The position numbers and the translations under genes are program-made. Positions 55,626-62,651 of a DNA stretch of 64,000 bases are shown here, in pieces. Where the stretch lies: contig NZ_CP014841.1 in NCBI RefSeq assembly GCF_001641285.1, forward strand, positions 2,976,001 through 3,040,000, in the 5' to 3' direction. Position 1 is the stretch's first letter. Every line of letters starts with the position of its first letter. The DNA comes from Dyella thiooxydans (lineage in GTDB: Bacteria > Pseudomonadota > Gammaproteobacteria > Xanthomonadales > Rhodanobacteraceae). Under the pieces are notes generated by a model that saw nothing but the letters and a program-made list of their open reading frames with translations, searched no databases and was not told the DNA's origin.

Positions 55626-56280
55626 GACCGGGGGCAACGTCTTTCGTGGCGGTGTTGCCGGCCGAGGAGCGCGGGATCGGCGCGATCTCCACGCGGCGGT
55701 TCTTCGCGCGGCCGGCCTCGTCGTTGTTGGCGCTGACCGGCTGCTGCGCGCCGAAGGCGGCGGCGAACACCGCATTGGCGGGCACGCCGGCGGCGATCAG
55801 CGCGCGGGTGACGGTGAGTGCGCGCTGGGCGGACAGTTCCCAGTTGTCGGTGAACTTGCGGTTGTCACCGTGCACCGGCTGGTCGTCGGTGAAGCCGCTG
55901 ACCATCAGCAGCTCGTCGCGCGATTGCAGGTACTGCGCCAGTGGCGCGGCCAGGCTCTGGATCAGTTGCCGGCCTTCCGGCTGCAGCTGGTCGGAGTTGA
56001 GCGCGAACAGCAGGTTGCCACGAATGCCGATGCGGCCGTTGACCAGGGTGACGCGACCCTGCGCCAGCGGCGTGGCGAGCGCTTTCTCCAGCGTGGTGCG
56101 GCGTTGCAGTTCGGCCTGGCGCTGCTGCTCGGCCACTTCCAGCTTGTGCGAGAGCTGCAGCTGCACGCCGATGACGCCGACCAGGATCAGCACGAAGGCG
56201 CCGAGCAGCACCGACATCAGGTCGCCGAAGGCCCAGATGGGGGCGGTGGATTCGGCGTCGAGTTCGACTTCGTCGATCAT
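55615..56280 (-). CDS. OmpA/MotB-like stator protein of the motor-like operon
   Basis: A 221-residue protein with a short cytoplasmic start, one membrane helix (APIWAFGDLMSVLLGAFVLI) with an Asp near its beginning, as in MotB/ZorB where that Asp carries the ion, a coiled segment (SHKLEVAEQQRQAELQRRTT) and a periplasmic OmpA-type peptidoglycan-binding domain (LMVSGFTDDQPVHGDNRKFT, then WELSAQRALTVTRALIAAGV and AKNRRVEI). Its partner would be the MotA-like DUF802 protein encoded upstream, from which it is separated by a REP element. Confidence 0.88.
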   Translation of the reverse strand: MIDEVELDAESTAPIWAFGDLMSVLLGAFVLILVGVIGVQLQLSHKLEVAEQQRQAELQRRTTLEKALATPLAQGRVTLVNGRIGIRGNLLFALNSDQLQPEGRQLIQSLAAPLAQYLQSRDELLMVSGFTDDQPVHGDNRKFTDNWELSAQRALTVTRALIAAGVPANAVFAAAFGAQQPVSANNDEAGRAKNRRVEIAPIPRSSAGNTATKDVAPGHAP

Positions 56281-56340
56281 GGGGTGGGGCAAGCGATGAG
56301 CGGATGGTTCATGCCGGTCGAGGCCACGGGCCAGCTTCTA

Positions 56341-56401
56341 GTAGGAGCGCACCCTGTGCGCGACTGGACGCATGGTGGTCGCGCACAGGGTGCGCTCCTA
56401 C
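56341..56401. repeat. 61-bp REP element within the motor-like operon
   Basis: Inverted termini GTAGGAGCGCACCCTGTGCG and CGCACAGGGTGCGCTCCTAC with a short middle GACTGGACGCATGGTGGT; a shortened form of the 77-bp elements at 24581 and 42491. It lies between the DUF802 and OmpA-like genes. Confidence 0.92.
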
Positions 56402-56413
56402 GGGGCTTCGGGT

Positions 56414-58510
56414 TCATGCCTTGGCCGCCTTGCCCGGGGCGCGGCGGCCGGCGAGTTGCTGCATGTCGGCGAGGATCTGCTGCTGCGAGAGTACGCTGAG
56501 CTCGACCACTTCCTTGGCCTGCGCCACGTAGTAGGCGAGCTGCTCGTCGCTGCGTGCGAGCGAGGCGTCGAGCGCGCCGGCGATCTGCTGCAGGCGTTCC
56601 ATCAGTGCGTCGTTGGTCTGCGCGAACTGCGCCACGCCGGCACCGAAAGCTTCGCCCAGGCCGGCCACTTCGGCGGCGCTGGCGGTGAGCTGGGCGGCGG
56701 CGGTATCGAGCTTGCCGGTTTCGCTTTCGATCTGCGCGGCGAAGCGGCTGCCGACGCGGTCGAGCAGTTCGGCGGAGGTGCTGACCAGCGCGTCGACCGC
56801 GCTGCGCTGCTCGGTGGAGGCGTGGTTCACCGCGTCGAGCAGGGTTTCCAGCGTGGCCAGCAGGCGGCTGCGTTCCTCCAGCATGGCGGTGTCGCGCACC
56901 ATCGAGTCGGACAGCTTCTGGCGCAGCTCGCCGACCACTTCGGCGGCCACGCGCGGTGCCTCGGAGGCCGCTTCGACCAGTCGGCCGATCTCGGCGAGGG
57001 TCTGGCTGGCGTGGGCCTGGGTCTGTTCGGCGATGTTGGCGGCGGTGGCTTCCAGCGTGTCGCAGATCGCCTGCTGGCGGTGGGCGGTGGCATCGCCGGC
57101 GGCGGTCCACTGCGCGCCGAGTTCGGTACTGATGGCGTCGAGCTTCTGCGCCCAGGCGGCGAGGCGTTCCTCATCGCGCGCGGCCAGTGCCGACTGCAGA
57201 TCGGCATGCGAGCGGTTTACCGACTGCACCAGCGTGCTGGCGTGCGATGCGAAGGCGTCGCCGGCGGCGGCGAGAGCCTGCTGGTTGCGATCGGCGAGTT
57301 CGGCGTGGGTGGCGTCCTGTTTCGCCAGCGCGGTGTGCCACGCCTCGGCGGCGCGCTCGGCACTGGCGTCGAGGCGGCTGGCCACGCCGTCCAGCAAGGC
57401 GGACGAGCGTTGCTCGAAGGTGTCGGCGAAGCGGGTGAGTGCATCGCCCAGCGCCTGCGCGTGCGCTTCGTTGGTCTGGCGATGCTGGGCGAGCGCCTCG
57501 TTCCAGATGCCGGTGACGGTGCGCGCGGTGTCGTCGAAGCCGGCGGCGACGCCGTCGAGCTGGCGCTGCACGGCGGCGCTGACGCTGGCCTGGATCGCCG
57601 CCGACTCGCGGGCGAGGCTGGCCAGGGTGGATTCCACCACCGGCTGCAGCACGTCGCTGGCGGTGCGTGCGCTGTCGGCGGCGCTGTCCTTCAGCGACTG
57701 CTCGACCGACTGCGCCAGACGCATGTAGGCCGCTTCGGTGTGGCGGTGGAAGGCCTGCTGCTCGGCGTGCAGGCGCTCGTGGGCGGCGGCGCTGTGCTGT
57801 TCCAGCGCGGCGGCCATCGCCTGCAGGCGATCGACCAGCGCCGGCATCGCCGCGGCCTGCTGCTGCAGCAGGCGGAAGCTTTCTTCGCGACGGTGCGCCT
57901 GCGAGTGGATGCGCAGGGTGGTGGCGATGCGCGCGTCCAGCCCCTGCACGGCCTGCAGCCGCTCGCGACGGACCAGCGCGGAGAGCAGGCCGAGCATCGC
58001 CGAACTGGCGACGCCGGCGATGGAGGTGCCGAAGGCGAAACCCAGGCCATTCACCGGTGCGGCCAGCGAGCCGCGGATCGCCGCGAGATCGGTGGCGCTC
58101 TCCAGCGCCATGCCGGTGCCGCGCAGCGTGGCCATCATCCCGAGCAGGGTGCCGAGCATGCCGAGCAGCACCAGCAGGCCGACCAGGTAGGGCGTCATCG
58201 CCGGCGCCGGCAGCGCGGCGCGCTCGCCTTCCACGCGCAGACGCACCGCGTGACGCAGGCCGGGATGCAGGCGCTGCAGCCAGCTGCCCAGATCAGCCGG
58301 CGGCTCGGCCAGTTCGCCGACCGCCGCCCGCAGCGTGACGGTGGCCTGGCGATAGCGGAACAGCTCGACCGCACCGGCGAGATAGCAGGCGCCGATCAGC
58401 AGCGCGACCGCCATGCCGAGCGGATTGCTGCCGACGTAGCCGACGACGATCCAGCCGATGGCGGCGAGGCCCAGCGCGAACACGGAAGCGAGGAGAAGAT
58501 TCTTGATCAT
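56414..58510 (-). CDS. DUF802 protein: MotA-like channel with long coiled tail
   Basis: A 698-residue protein. Two N-terminal helices (MIKNLLLASVFALGLAAIGW and LGMAVALLIGACYLAGAVEL) and a second pair (TPYLVGLLVLLGMLGTLLGM and FAFGTSIAGVASSAMLGLLS) have the layout of MotA/ExbB/ZorA, with the GTLLGM and AFGTSIAG turns of TM3 and TM4. About 450 residues of Ala/Gln/Glu-rich helix follow, a long cytoplasmic coil. The DUF802 name is from memory. The start overlaps the DUF3348 stop (ATGA). It would form a ring around the OmpA-like protein and turn ion flow into movement or force on the tail. No role is known. Confidence 0.85.
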   Translation of the reverse strand: MIKNLLLASVFALGLAAIGWIVVGYVGSNPLGMAVALLIGACYLAGAVELFRYRQATVTLRAAVGELAEPPADLGSWLQRLHPGLRHAVRLRVEGERAALPAPAMTPYLVGLLVLLGMLGTLLGMMATLRGTGMALESATDLAAIRGSLAAPVNGLGFAFGTSIAGVASSAMLGLLSALVRRERLQAVQGLDARIATTLRIHSQAHRREESFRLLQQQAAAMPALVDRLQAMAAALEQHSAAAHERLHAEQQAFHRHTEAAYMRLAQSVEQSLKDSAADSARTASDVLQPVVESTLASLARESAAIQASVSAAVQRQLDGVAAGFDDTARTVTGIWNEALAQHRQTNEAHAQALGDALTRFADTFEQRSSALLDGVASRLDASAERAAEAWHTALAKQDATHAELADRNQQALAAAGDAFASHASTLVQSVNRSHADLQSALAARDEERLAAWAQKLDAISTELGAQWTAAGDATAHRQQAICDTLEATAANIAEQTQAHASQTLAEIGRLVEAASEAPRVAAEVVGELRQKLSDSMVRDTAMLEERSRLLATLETLLDAVNHASTEQRSAVDALVSTSAELLDRVGSRFAAQIESETGKLDTAAAQLTASAAEVAGLGEAFGAGVAQFAQTNDALMERLQQIAGALDASLARSDEQLAYYVAQAKEVVELSVLSQQQILADMQQLAGRRAPGKAAKA

Positions 58511-59172
58511 GCGGACTCTTGGGTGGTGCACAGCGCGGCGAGCAGCGCGTCGACCGGTTGAAAGCGGAGATCCAGCTCGGCCAGCAGCACGCTTTGCATC
58601 TCGCGGCGGAAGGCGTCGTGCCAGTGGGGTTGACCTGTGCGCCGCAGGGATTCGAAGCGCCGCTCCAAAAGCGCCGGCACCTTGGCCAGCAGGCCGTGTT
58701 CGTGCGGGGTGAGCGCCACCTCCATCACCGCGTCGACTTCGGCGAGCCGGGCCTGTTCGGGCGAGGCCGCCATGAGTGCGTCGCGCAGCCGGCCGCGCAA
58801 GCGGCCGACGGTCGCCTGCGCGGCGCGCTGGCGGGCGAGGTAGAGCTGGCGATACGGCGCGAAATCGGGCTCGTCCGCGGGCGGCGTGTCCGAAGCGAGC
58901 AAGGGATCGTGCCTGAGCGCGGCAAGCAGGGTCTCTCGCGCCCGCGCGCACTCGGCGGGCAGATCATCCGGCACCGTGACCGGGTCCTCCGATGCGGCCG
59001 GGCGACTGTCCAGCGCCGCAGCGAGCGACAGCGCGTGTTTCCAGTCCAGCCACTGCCCCAGCTGCCCGGGCAACGACGATCCGGGCGCAGCCACATCCAG
59101 CTCTGCCAGGCGCGCCAGCAGACGAATGAAGGTGGGTCCGCGGACCGTCGGGCGGAGGGTTGCTTGCGCCAT
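58507..59172 (-). CDS. DUF3348 protein, first gene of the motor-like operon
   Basis: A 221-residue soluble, helical protein. GPTFIRLLARLAELDVAAPG, LGQWLDWKHALSLAAALD, APYRQLYLARQRAAQATVGR and PALLERRFESLRRTGQPHWH match the DUF3348 family as I remember it, always found with DUF802, OmpA-like and DUF2894 genes. It has no membrane segment and is probably a cytoplasmic component or regulator. It opens the operon, and its stop overlaps the DUF802 start. Confidence 0.85.
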   Translation of the reverse strand: MAQATLRPTVRGPTFIRLLARLAELDVAAPGSSLPGQLGQWLDWKHALSLAAALDSRPAASEDPVTVPDDLPAECARARETLLAALRHDPLLASDTPPADEPDFAPYRQLYLARQRAAQATVGRLRGRLRDALMAASPEQARLAEVDAVMEVALTPHEHGLLAKVPALLERRFESLRRTGQPHWHDAFRREMQSVLLAELDLRFQPVDALLAALCTTQESA

Positions 59173-59285
59173 GCTTCGCCGGGCAAAACCGGCAGTTTAC
59201 CGCGGGGACAGGCTCGCTTGCCGCCCCCTCGGACAAAGGTTCAGGGGGCGATGTACGCTGTCATTCGCCTATGGAGCTCTCACGC

Positions 59286-59825
59286 ATGAAGCGTTTGATC
59301 GCCGTTTTGCTGGCTGTGCTGGCGATGTCCGCGAGCCTGGCAAGAACCACCCACCCGGCGGACCTGGTGGTCGCACAGGTGCGGGGTCAGGGCGCCGAAG
59401 CCGCAGTGAAAGATATCTGGAGCCACCCGGCAAGGGTTCGGCAGCTGCTTCGAGGCATTGGCCGCGGCGACGGTCGCTGGCTGAGGGCAGGAGAGGCGCT
59501 GATACCCGGGGCTGATGCCGGTGCCGCCGAGGACCTGGAGGACGCTTTTGCCAAGGCGCTGCTGATCCGGCCATATGCTGTGCTGCCCTGGCTGCAGCAG
59601 CACTGGTGGGCAAGCAGCCCCCCGCAGACCTGCGTTTTTGACAAGGACAGCGAAGTTCCCGGCGGGGTGCGGCGTTACGTTGAAGGGCTGCGGCAGGCGC
59701 TGTCGCAACCAGCTCCGCCACCACTCGAAAGTCTACGTGGCGCATGCCTTCGCGGTATTTCGGCGACGCTGCGGTCGCTCTCCGCAAGCAGCGGCGAGCC
59801 CGATGATGCCGCTGGGGTTCCTTGA
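59286..59825 (+). CDS. Uncharacterised exported protein
   Basis: A 179-residue protein with a signal peptide (MKRLIAVLLAVLAMSASLAR). The mature part is helical with two Cys (QTCVFDKD and GACLRG). No family is recognised. GGAG 8 bases before ATG 59286 favours it over the ATG at 59271. It is divergent from the motor-like operon and convergent with ubiM. Confidence 0.65.
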   Translation: MKRLIAVLLAVLAMSASLARTTHPADLVVAQVRGQGAEAAVKDIWSHPARVRQLLRGIGRGDGRWLRAGEALIPGADAGAAEDLEDAFAKALLIRPYAVLPWLQQHWWASSPPQTCVFDKDSEVPGGVRRYVEGLRQALSQPAPPPLESLRGACLRGISATLRSLSASSGEPDDAAGVP

Positions 59826-59843
59826 GCCGCTCCCGGCACTCGC

Positions 59844-61019
59844 TCAAACGAGCCCGGCGGGCCGCGTGAGATGGGCGGCCACCAGCCGGCGGAACAGCGG
59901 CATGCGGCCGGCGACGCCGAGCAGGGCGCCGCGCAGCAGGCGCGCGGGTGGCCGATCGTCGGTGTACAGCGACGCGATCAGCCCGGTGGCGAGGTACAGC
60001 GGCGCGGTGGCGCGGCGGTGGGTCTGCTCGTAGGCCGCCAGCACGTGCGGGCTGCCGATGTCGCGACCGCTCTGCAGCGCGCCACGCAGATGCGTGGCCA
60101 GCGTCTCGGCACTCTGCAGGCCGAAGTTGAAGCCGTGGGCGGTGACCGGGTGCATGCCGACGGCGGCGTCGCCGACCAGCGCGCAGCGCGGCGCCACGAA
60201 GCGTCGTGCGTAGGTGCCCACCAGCGGGTACACGTGGCGTTCGCCGAGCAGGCGCATGGTGCCGAGGCGATGGTCGAAGCGTTCCTGCATGGCGCGGGCG
60301 AAATCCTCGGGCGGGAGATCCTGCATCGCCTGGGCCAGGTGGTGCGGCAAGGTCAGCACCACCGAGGACTGCCCCTCCCATAGCGGCAGCAGGGCCAGTG
60401 TCTGGCCGTAGCCGAACCATTCCCAGGCTTCCTGCCGGTGCGGCTGCTCGTGCGCCATGCGGCACACCAGCATGCTGCGGCCGAAGTCGCGCATGCGCGC
60501 CCCGATGCCGAGCAGCCGGCGCATGGCCGAGAAGCGGCTGTCCGCCGCCACCGCCAGCCGCGCCAGCACGGACAAGTCGCCGGCACAGTTCAGGCGCACG
60601 CCGCTGCCTTCGATGGCGATGTCCTGCACGTCGGCGTGGTTGACCACCTGCACGGAGGGGCGGCTGTCCGCCGCTTCGAACGCGGCGCGGCGGATCTGCG
60701 CGTTGCTGACCAGGTGGCCGAGCACGCCGTGGCCCGGTGCGGCGATCTCCACCGGGCGGGCGCCGCGGCCGTCCATCACCCGTGCCGAACGCAGCGGATG
60801 GATATACGCCGGGTCGATCCGCGACCACACGCCGAGCCGTTCCAGTCGTTCGCGCGAGGCTTTCGTCAGCGCGATCTCGCGGCCGTCGTCGGCCGGGTCG
60901 GCCAGCGCCAGCAGCGGTTGCCGCTCCAGCACGACCACCTCGAGCCCCGCATCGGCCAGCGCCCCGGCCAGGCACAGGCCCGCCGGCCCGCCCCCCACCA
61001 CCGCCACGTCCACCCGCAT
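59844..61019 (-). CDS. ubiM: UbiH-family FAD hydroxylase, probably UbiM
   Basis: A 391-residue flavoprotein monooxygenase of ubiquinone biosynthesis. DVAVVGGGPAGLCLAGALAD is the FAD site, REIALTKASRERLERLGVW and the second FAD motif ALVGDAAVGMHPVTAHGFNF (GD...P) are present. The stretch RRLLGIGARMRDFGRSMLVC and WFGYGQTLALLPLWEG are what I recall of UbiM, the variant that hydroxylates demethoxyubiquinol and replaces other Ubi hydroxylases in some proteobacteria. ATG 61019 has GGAG upstream; a GTG one codon earlier is possible. Confidence 0.85.
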   Translation of the reverse strand: MRVDVAVVGGGPAGLCLAGALADAGLEVVVLERQPLLALADPADDGREIALTKASRERLERLGVWSRIDPAYIHPLRSARVMDGRGARPVEIAAPGHGVLGHLVSNAQIRRAAFEAADSRPSVQVVNHADVQDIAIEGSGVRLNCAGDLSVLARLAVAADSRFSAMRRLLGIGARMRDFGRSMLVCRMAHEQPHRQEAWEWFGYGQTLALLPLWEGQSSVVLTLPHHLAQAMQDLPPEDFARAMQERFDHRLGTMRLLGERHVYPLVGTYARRFVAPRCALVGDAAVGMHPVTAHGFNFGLQSAETLATHLRGALQSGRDIGSPHVLAAYEQTHRRATAPLYLATGLIASLYTDDRPPARLLRGALLGVAGRMPLFRRLVAAHLTRPAGLV

Positions 61020-61112
61020 CACGCTTCTCCGTCCGGAATGGCGGGAGGCTAGGACGGGCGGGGGATGGCCGCGCTGACGCGGATCAAGCGGGTGCGGCGA
61101 TCCGGCCGACGA

Positions 61113-61904
61113 TCAGTCGGCGGGCTCGACATGAAGGCAGCCTCGCGGCGCCTGATCGAGCACGGGCGAATGTGAAAAATGGCGGCGAAATTCTGCCTGT
61201 GCCCAGGCATCGGCTCTTCGCCTCGCCGCTGGCCTCAACCATCGTGCGGCTGCTTCGACTTCGAAATTCTCCATGTCCGCGTACTGGCCCCTCGCGCCAA
61301 GCCAGAGCAGGCGGTTGAAACGATAGTCCGTCATCCACGAGCCCAATTGCGGCAGATTGATCGCCATGCCGGCTCCCGCCAGTCCCTCGGGTTCGATCGG
61401 GTTGGCGAGTACTGCCACGATCCGCCAGTCACCGCGCGCCAACCCCTTGGCAATGAGCTGCTCGGAGGTTCGCACGTACATGGGGATGTCCGCGGAAGTC
61501 GCGTTGGACCACCCTTCGACGTAGCAATCCTCGACGTCTGGATCACCCGTAGCCACCGCGGCGATGAGCGTCGCGCGAAAGTCGGCTTCCTGTACCTTGG
61601 GGTCGGCGCTGCAGCCGGACTGTGCGCGCTGGAATTGCTCGATCCGGTGCGCGCGCCATGCCTGCCGGCTGGCGCTGCAGCGATCAGAGACGCCATCGCG
61701 ATTGCAGATCTGGCGCACATTGGACAACGACTCGATATTCAGACCGAGCTCCAGGCAGTGCCTGGCCTGATGGAACGCATCCAGTGCCGCCTGCGAGGAG
61801 ACCTTCGTGGCTGGCGGTTTGGCCCGCCGGGTTGGCGACGCGTGGAGTGCGGGGGCGACCAGCATCGCCACGACAAGCAAACGGCAAAGCACGGCTCGGC
61901 ACAT
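61113..61904 (-). CDS. Uncharacterised secreted protein with several cysteines
   Basis: A 263-residue protein with a signal peptide (LLVVAMLVAPALHASPTRR). The mature part contains AFHQARHCLELGLNIESLSN, VRQICNRDG, RCSASRQAWRAHR and AQSGCSADPKVQEADFRATL, four Cys that may form two disulfides, and a C-terminal helical part. AGGAGG precedes the ATG. No family is recognised. Context gives no role. Confidence 0.7.
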   Translation of the reverse strand: MCRAVLCRLLVVAMLVAPALHASPTRRAKPPATKVSSQAALDAFHQARHCLELGLNIESLSNVRQICNRDGVSDRCSASRQAWRAHRIEQFQRAQSGCSADPKVQEADFRATLIAAVATGDPDVEDCYVEGWSNATSADIPMYVRTSEQLIAKGLARGDWRIVAVLANPIEPEGLAGAGMAINLPQLGSWMTDYRFNRLLWLGARGQYADMENFEVEAAARWLRPAARRRADAWAQAEFRRHFSHSPVLDQAPRGCLHVEPAD

Positions 61905-61978
61905 CCCTGGCCTCCTGGGTAAAGGTGTCTCTGGACACGGCGGCGTCTGTACGGCTCATGGCCGCCTGCAGCCAGAGC

Positions 61979-62350
61979 CTACGCGCTGTGGTCGGCGATG
62001 TAGACCAGCAGGCCGTCGAACACGCGGTACTCGGAGCGGCCGGGCATGGCGATGCGCTGGCCGGCGCGGATGCCGTTGGGCAGATCGATGGCGAAGATGC
62101 CGTCGAACTGGATCTCGGCCCAGGCGGTGTCGCCCTGTTCGCGGTAGGCGGTGATCACCTGCCGGCGTGCGCTGAACAGCGGCTGCGTGCTGCGGGCGAG
62201 GCGGTCGAAATCGAGCAGGCCCTCGGTGCGCAGCGTGCGCTGGCCACCGGCATGGTTCTCGAACACGATCGCCGGATGCAGGGTGAGCAGCATCGCGTCG
62301 ACGTCGATGCGGTTGTAGGCGTCGATGTAGCGGTCGATCAGGGGGCGCAT
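61979..62350 (-). CDS. SnoaL-like/NTF2-fold protein
   Basis: A 123-residue protein with the NTF2 pattern: a first helix RPLIDRYIDAYNRIDVDAML, then LHPAIVFENHAGG, TAYREQGDTAWAEIQFDGIF and EYRVFDGLLVYIADHSA at the end. This fold includes SnoaL cyclases, ketosteroid isomerase-like enzymes and many stress proteins. The substrate is unknown. It is a single gene. Confidence 0.85.
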   Translation of the reverse strand: MRPLIDRYIDAYNRIDVDAMLLTLHPAIVFENHAGGQRTLRTEGLLDFDRLARSTQPLFSARRQVITAYREQGDTAWAEIQFDGIFAIDLPNGIRAGQRIAMPGRSEYRVFDGLLVYIADHSA

Positions 62351-62403
62351 GGGGGGTGTCGCTGACGGAGGAGTGATCGTAGCGGCTGACTGGGACGGGG
62401 AGA

Positions 62404-62639
62404 AGTGAGTGAAGAGGAGTGAGAAGTGAGAGAAGAGCTGCGGGCTTTCGGGCTCTTCTCCTCGACTCACTGCACCTCACTTACCTTTCCTTCGTGATCT
62501 TTCCGCCGTCATTCCCGCTTGACCGGCCCTTCGGCCGGTCAAGCGGGAATCCATCCAGCGGTGATGCCTCAAATCGCAGGTGCGAAGAAGCGGAGGTTAT
62601 GCGAGGTCGTCTCTCACTTCTCACTCCTCTTCACTCACT
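62404..62639. repeat. 236-bp element with 28-bp perfect terminal inverted repeats
   Basis: Bases 62404-62431 (begin AGTGAGTGAAGAGGAG) are the exact reverse complement of 62612-62639. The arms are purine-rich on one side and consist of variations on GTGAGAAGTGA. They flank a 180-bp middle with a REP-type hairpin. No open frame inside. MITE-like in layout, but no target duplication was made out. Confidence 0.8.
62511..62550. repeat. REP-type hairpin ATTCCCGCTTGACCGGCC, loop CTTC
   Basis: An 18-bp perfect stem (ATTCCCGCTTGACCGGCC with its reverse complement GGCCGGTCAAGCGGGAAT) around a CTTC loop, flanked by CGTC and CCATCC. The CGTCATTCCCGC...GCGGGAATCCA frame is a widespread REP form in proteobacteria. 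Confidence 0.9.
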
Positions 62640-62651
62640 CCTCTGCTCTTG

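Larger units (their letters stand above)
62351..62651. other. Intergenic region with inverted-repeat element, no gene
   Basis: Contains the 62404-62639 inverted-repeat element and the hairpin at 62511-62550 within it. The rest is the leader of the SnoaL-like gene and the end of the peptidase gene. No coding sequence is apparent. Confidence 0.7.
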
